Source: Cellvibrionales bacterium (GTDB lineage Bacteria; Pseudomonadota; Gammaproteobacteria; Pseudomonadales; JAHEGP01). From it: 7,236 bases of DNA. The stretch lies in the NCBI GenBank assembly GCA_024645065.1, contig JAHEGP010000167.1, positions 1-7,236 of the forward strand. Reading direction: 5' to 3'. The notes under the pieces are model-generated. The model worked only from the letters and a program-made list of their open reading frames with translations, had not been told where the DNA came from and made no database searches. Position 1 is the stretch's first letter. Every line of letters starts with the position of its first letter. This document shows positions 5,946 to 7,236 of the stretch, one piece after another. The position numbers and the translations under genes are program-made.

Positions 5946-5975
5946 ATCGCGCCACAGTAGAGTCAAATGGCGCCA
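5941..5975. promoter_or_regulatory. Predicted AraC-type operator: two 14-bp direct repeats 21 bp apart
   Basis: GTCAAATCGCGCCA (5941-5954) and GTCAAATGGCGCCA (5962-5975) differ at one position, and their starts are exactly 21 bases apart. AraC-family dimers typically bind two direct half-sites about two helical turns apart. Read toward the monooxygenase, the inner half-site ends in TTGAC and overlaps the TTGACA -35 by five bases. This matches araI2 at araBAD and implies class II activation. The outer half-site covers the ATG at 5967. No other copy was noticed in the window. Confidence 0.75.
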
Positions 5976-6983
5976 AATTATGGAGAAAGCGCGATCGTGT
6001 CGGGGCAATGGCTAATTCCGGTAATCTATGGCCGCATCATCAGCGCCGCTGTCGCGGCGTCGGGGGTCCCCATGCGCGAGATCGTCGCGGGCACCGGGCT
6101 GGGTGATCGCGCCGACAACCATGGCCCGAGTGGCATGACGATCAACCAGTACCGCCGGTTGTTGGCCAATGCGCAGCGACTTACCCACGATCCGGCGATC
6201 GCGCTGCGAGCCGGTCTTGATTTGCCGTTTACGGTACACGGCGCCCAGGGTGTCGCGGCAGCGGCAAGCGCGACCTTGCGCCACGCCATAGAAACCCTGG
6301 TGAACTTCGGTCGCCTGCGCAGTCCGTTTGCCAGGATCGGTTTGCTTGAATCGGCCGACGAACTCGTTCTGGAGTTTACGCTGGATGCCGATATGGGTGA
6401 GCAGGCACGGCTGGCACTGGAGTTTATGATGGCTGTCGTGGCCAGCTTCATTAACAATCTGGTACTAACTTACTGCAGAATCGGTTTCGCCTATCCGGAA
6501 CCTCCCGATCCAGCGGTCTACTCGCGCTTGTTACCCGGGGATGTGACCTTCAATGCGAACGCCAATTCCATCGCCCTGTTGCGCAGCGAGGCCGAGCAGG
6601 CACTGTCGGGGGCCAACCCGGAGGAATACAGGATCGCCATTGAACGCTGCCGGGCAAGCTACTCGCAGCTGCGCCAGACAGACGACGTCGGGGATGCGGT
6701 GATGCAGGTTTTTGCTGGTCACTCCGGCCATATCTGCAGTGTTAGCGAGGTCGCCAACGAACTGCATTTGAGCACTCGAACCCTGCAGCGACGCCTGCGG
6801 GCGCGGGGCGCCGGCTTCCAGCAACTGTTGGATCAGTGGTTGAGTCAGCAAGCGCTGCGCTACCTCGGGGAAGATCGACTCACGGTAGAGTTGACGGCGC
6901 TGCTGCTGGGTTATTCAGACCAGGCAAACTTTCGCCGGGCATTTCGGCGCTGGTTCGGTTGTGCGCCAGGGCAACTGCAATAG
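5967..6983 (+). CDS. AraC-family transcriptional regulator (arabinose_bd-type N-domain)
   Basis: The 338-residue protein has the layout of regulators with a PF12625-type ligand domain (roughly 18-205) and a C-terminal AraC/XylS DNA-binding domain. The first helix-turn-helix is at about 257-279 (SVSEVANELHLSTRTLQRRL) and the second at about 305-328 (LTVELTALLLGYSDQANFRRAF), ending in the family signature FRRWFGCAPGQ. The tail is short, stopping where most relatives carry a few more basic residues. The start is uncertain. ATG 5967 has no clear ribosome site and lies in the operator; GTG 5997, 11 bases after GGAG (5982-5985), would give 328 residues beginning MSGQWLIPV. It probably senses a substrate or product of the divergent monooxygenase, activates that gene and represses itself (inference from operator geometry). 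Confidence 0.92.
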   Translation: MAPNYGESAIVSGQWLIPVIYGRIISAAVAASGVPMREIVAGTGLGDRADNHGPSGMTINQYRRLLANAQRLTHDPAIALRAGLDLPFTVHGAQGVAAAASATLRHAIETLVNFGRLRSPFARIGLLESADELVLEFTLDADMGEQARLALEFMMAVVASFINNLVLTYCRIGFAYPEPPDPAVYSRLLPGDVTFNANANSIALLRSEAEQALSGANPEEYRIAIERCRASYSQLRQTDDVGDAVMQVFAGHSGHICSVSEVANELHLSTRTLQRRLRARGAGFQQLLDQWLSQQALRYLGEDRLTVELTALLLGYSDQANFRRAFRRWFGCAPGQLQ

Positions 6984-7211
6984 GTGTCGCCTGGAAGGGA
7001 CATCATTGTGCTGGTACAGCGGCGCGCACCCCCTCACGGGGTCCTGCCCCAGGTCACAAGAGCCTATATTCAACCACCCTTGGGTAGTATGATTATGGCG
7101 GGTCGGGCCTGCCAGGGGGAGATTTACACCCGGCCCCATCCTTACAGGTGAGAAGAGGGCGGACGTTTTATCCTGGCCAATATCTTGGGTACGGACATCA
7201 AGGAGCCGGTG
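6984..7211. other. Non-coding stretch downstream of the AraC-family gene
   Basis: No gene is recognisable in these 228 bases. ACCCC-CTCAC-GGGGT (7029-7042 region) can form a 5-bp hairpin shortly after the regulator's stop, but no T-tract follows, so termination here is not demonstrated. TATGAT (7088-7093) matches five of six -10 bases without a good -35 at the right distance. Confidence 0.4.
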
Positions 7212-7236
7212 GTGAGAGGGAAATTTAATGACGAGT
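7212..7236 (+). CDS. Possible start of a downstream gene, cut by the window edge
   Basis: Two start codons compete. AAGGAG (7200-7205) is followed 6 bases later by GTG at 7212, opening a frame that begins MRGKFNDE. ATG at 7228 lies 7 bases after AGAGGG (7215-7220) in another frame, beginning MTS. The first has the stronger ribosome site, the second the better start codon. Too little sequence remains to name a product. Confidence 0.3.

Noticed and set aside
7072..7085. CCACCC-TT-GGGTAG considered as a hairpin or operator
   Set aside because: The loop would be only two bases and one pair mismatches; there is no T-tract and no nearby start codon.
1..7236. Search for CRISPR arrays, tRNA or rRNA genes, transposases, attachment sites and toxin-antitoxin pairs
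   Set aside because: No regular repeat-spacer pattern, RNA-gene signature, transposase motif or paired small genes were seen on either strand.

Overview
The window looks like chromosomal DNA from a GC-rich gammaproteobacterium. The quinone reductase closely resembles the Escherichia coli Qor pattern, and the PBP7/8-type endopeptidase is a gammaproteobacterial cell-wall enzyme. The mix of a Baeyer-Villiger-type monooxygenase, a PF10118 'metal-dependent hydrolase' and a nitronate-monooxygenase-like flavoprotein recalls marine, lipid- or hydrocarbon-degrading lineages such as Halieaceae or Spongiibacteraceae. That placement is an inference from gene content, not a measured phylogeny.

Layout, left to right. 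(1) 51-890, minus: PF10118-type protein carrying a complete di-iron-like ligand pattern. (2) 891-1262: a 372-base gap with a perfect 14-bp palindrome, a tandem 17-bp repeat and a GC-rich inverted repeat. (3) 1263-2198, plus: FMN-dependent protein of the nitronate monooxygenase / 2-nitropropane dioxygenase superfamily, with Phe where the family's catalytic His is expected. (4) 2247-3218, minus: NADPH:quinone reductase (qor), convergent with the previous gene; a perfect 11-bp inverted repeat covers both stop codons. (5) 3219-3460: a gap between divergent genes containing a nested inverted-repeat structure of about 110 bp. (6) 3461-4312, plus: D-Ala-D-Ala endopeptidase (pbpG), probably starting at TTG. 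(7) 4380-5882, minus: 500-residue flavin monooxygenase of the Baeyer-Villiger type. (8) 5883-5966: a compact divergent control region. (9) 5967-6983, plus: AraC-family regulator. (10) 6984-7236: non-coding, with a possible gene start at the right edge.

How the genes work together. The best-supported functional unit is the divergent AraC-regulator/monooxygenase pair. Between them lie two 14-bp direct repeats with one mismatch, exactly 21 bp apart. The inner copy overlaps a perfect TTGACA -35 box facing the monooxygenase. This is the geometry of araI1/araI2 at the E. coli araBAD promoter, so the regulator probably activates the monooxygenase and represses itself. The other genes are separately transcribed: three are oxidoreductases or metal-enzyme candidates and one is a housekeeping peptidoglycan enzyme. 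No mobile element, CRISPR array, tRNA or rRNA was seen. I found no convincing multi-gene novel system. The most useful leads are the AraC operator, the structured pbpG leader, and two enzymes whose active-site residues do not fit their family names.
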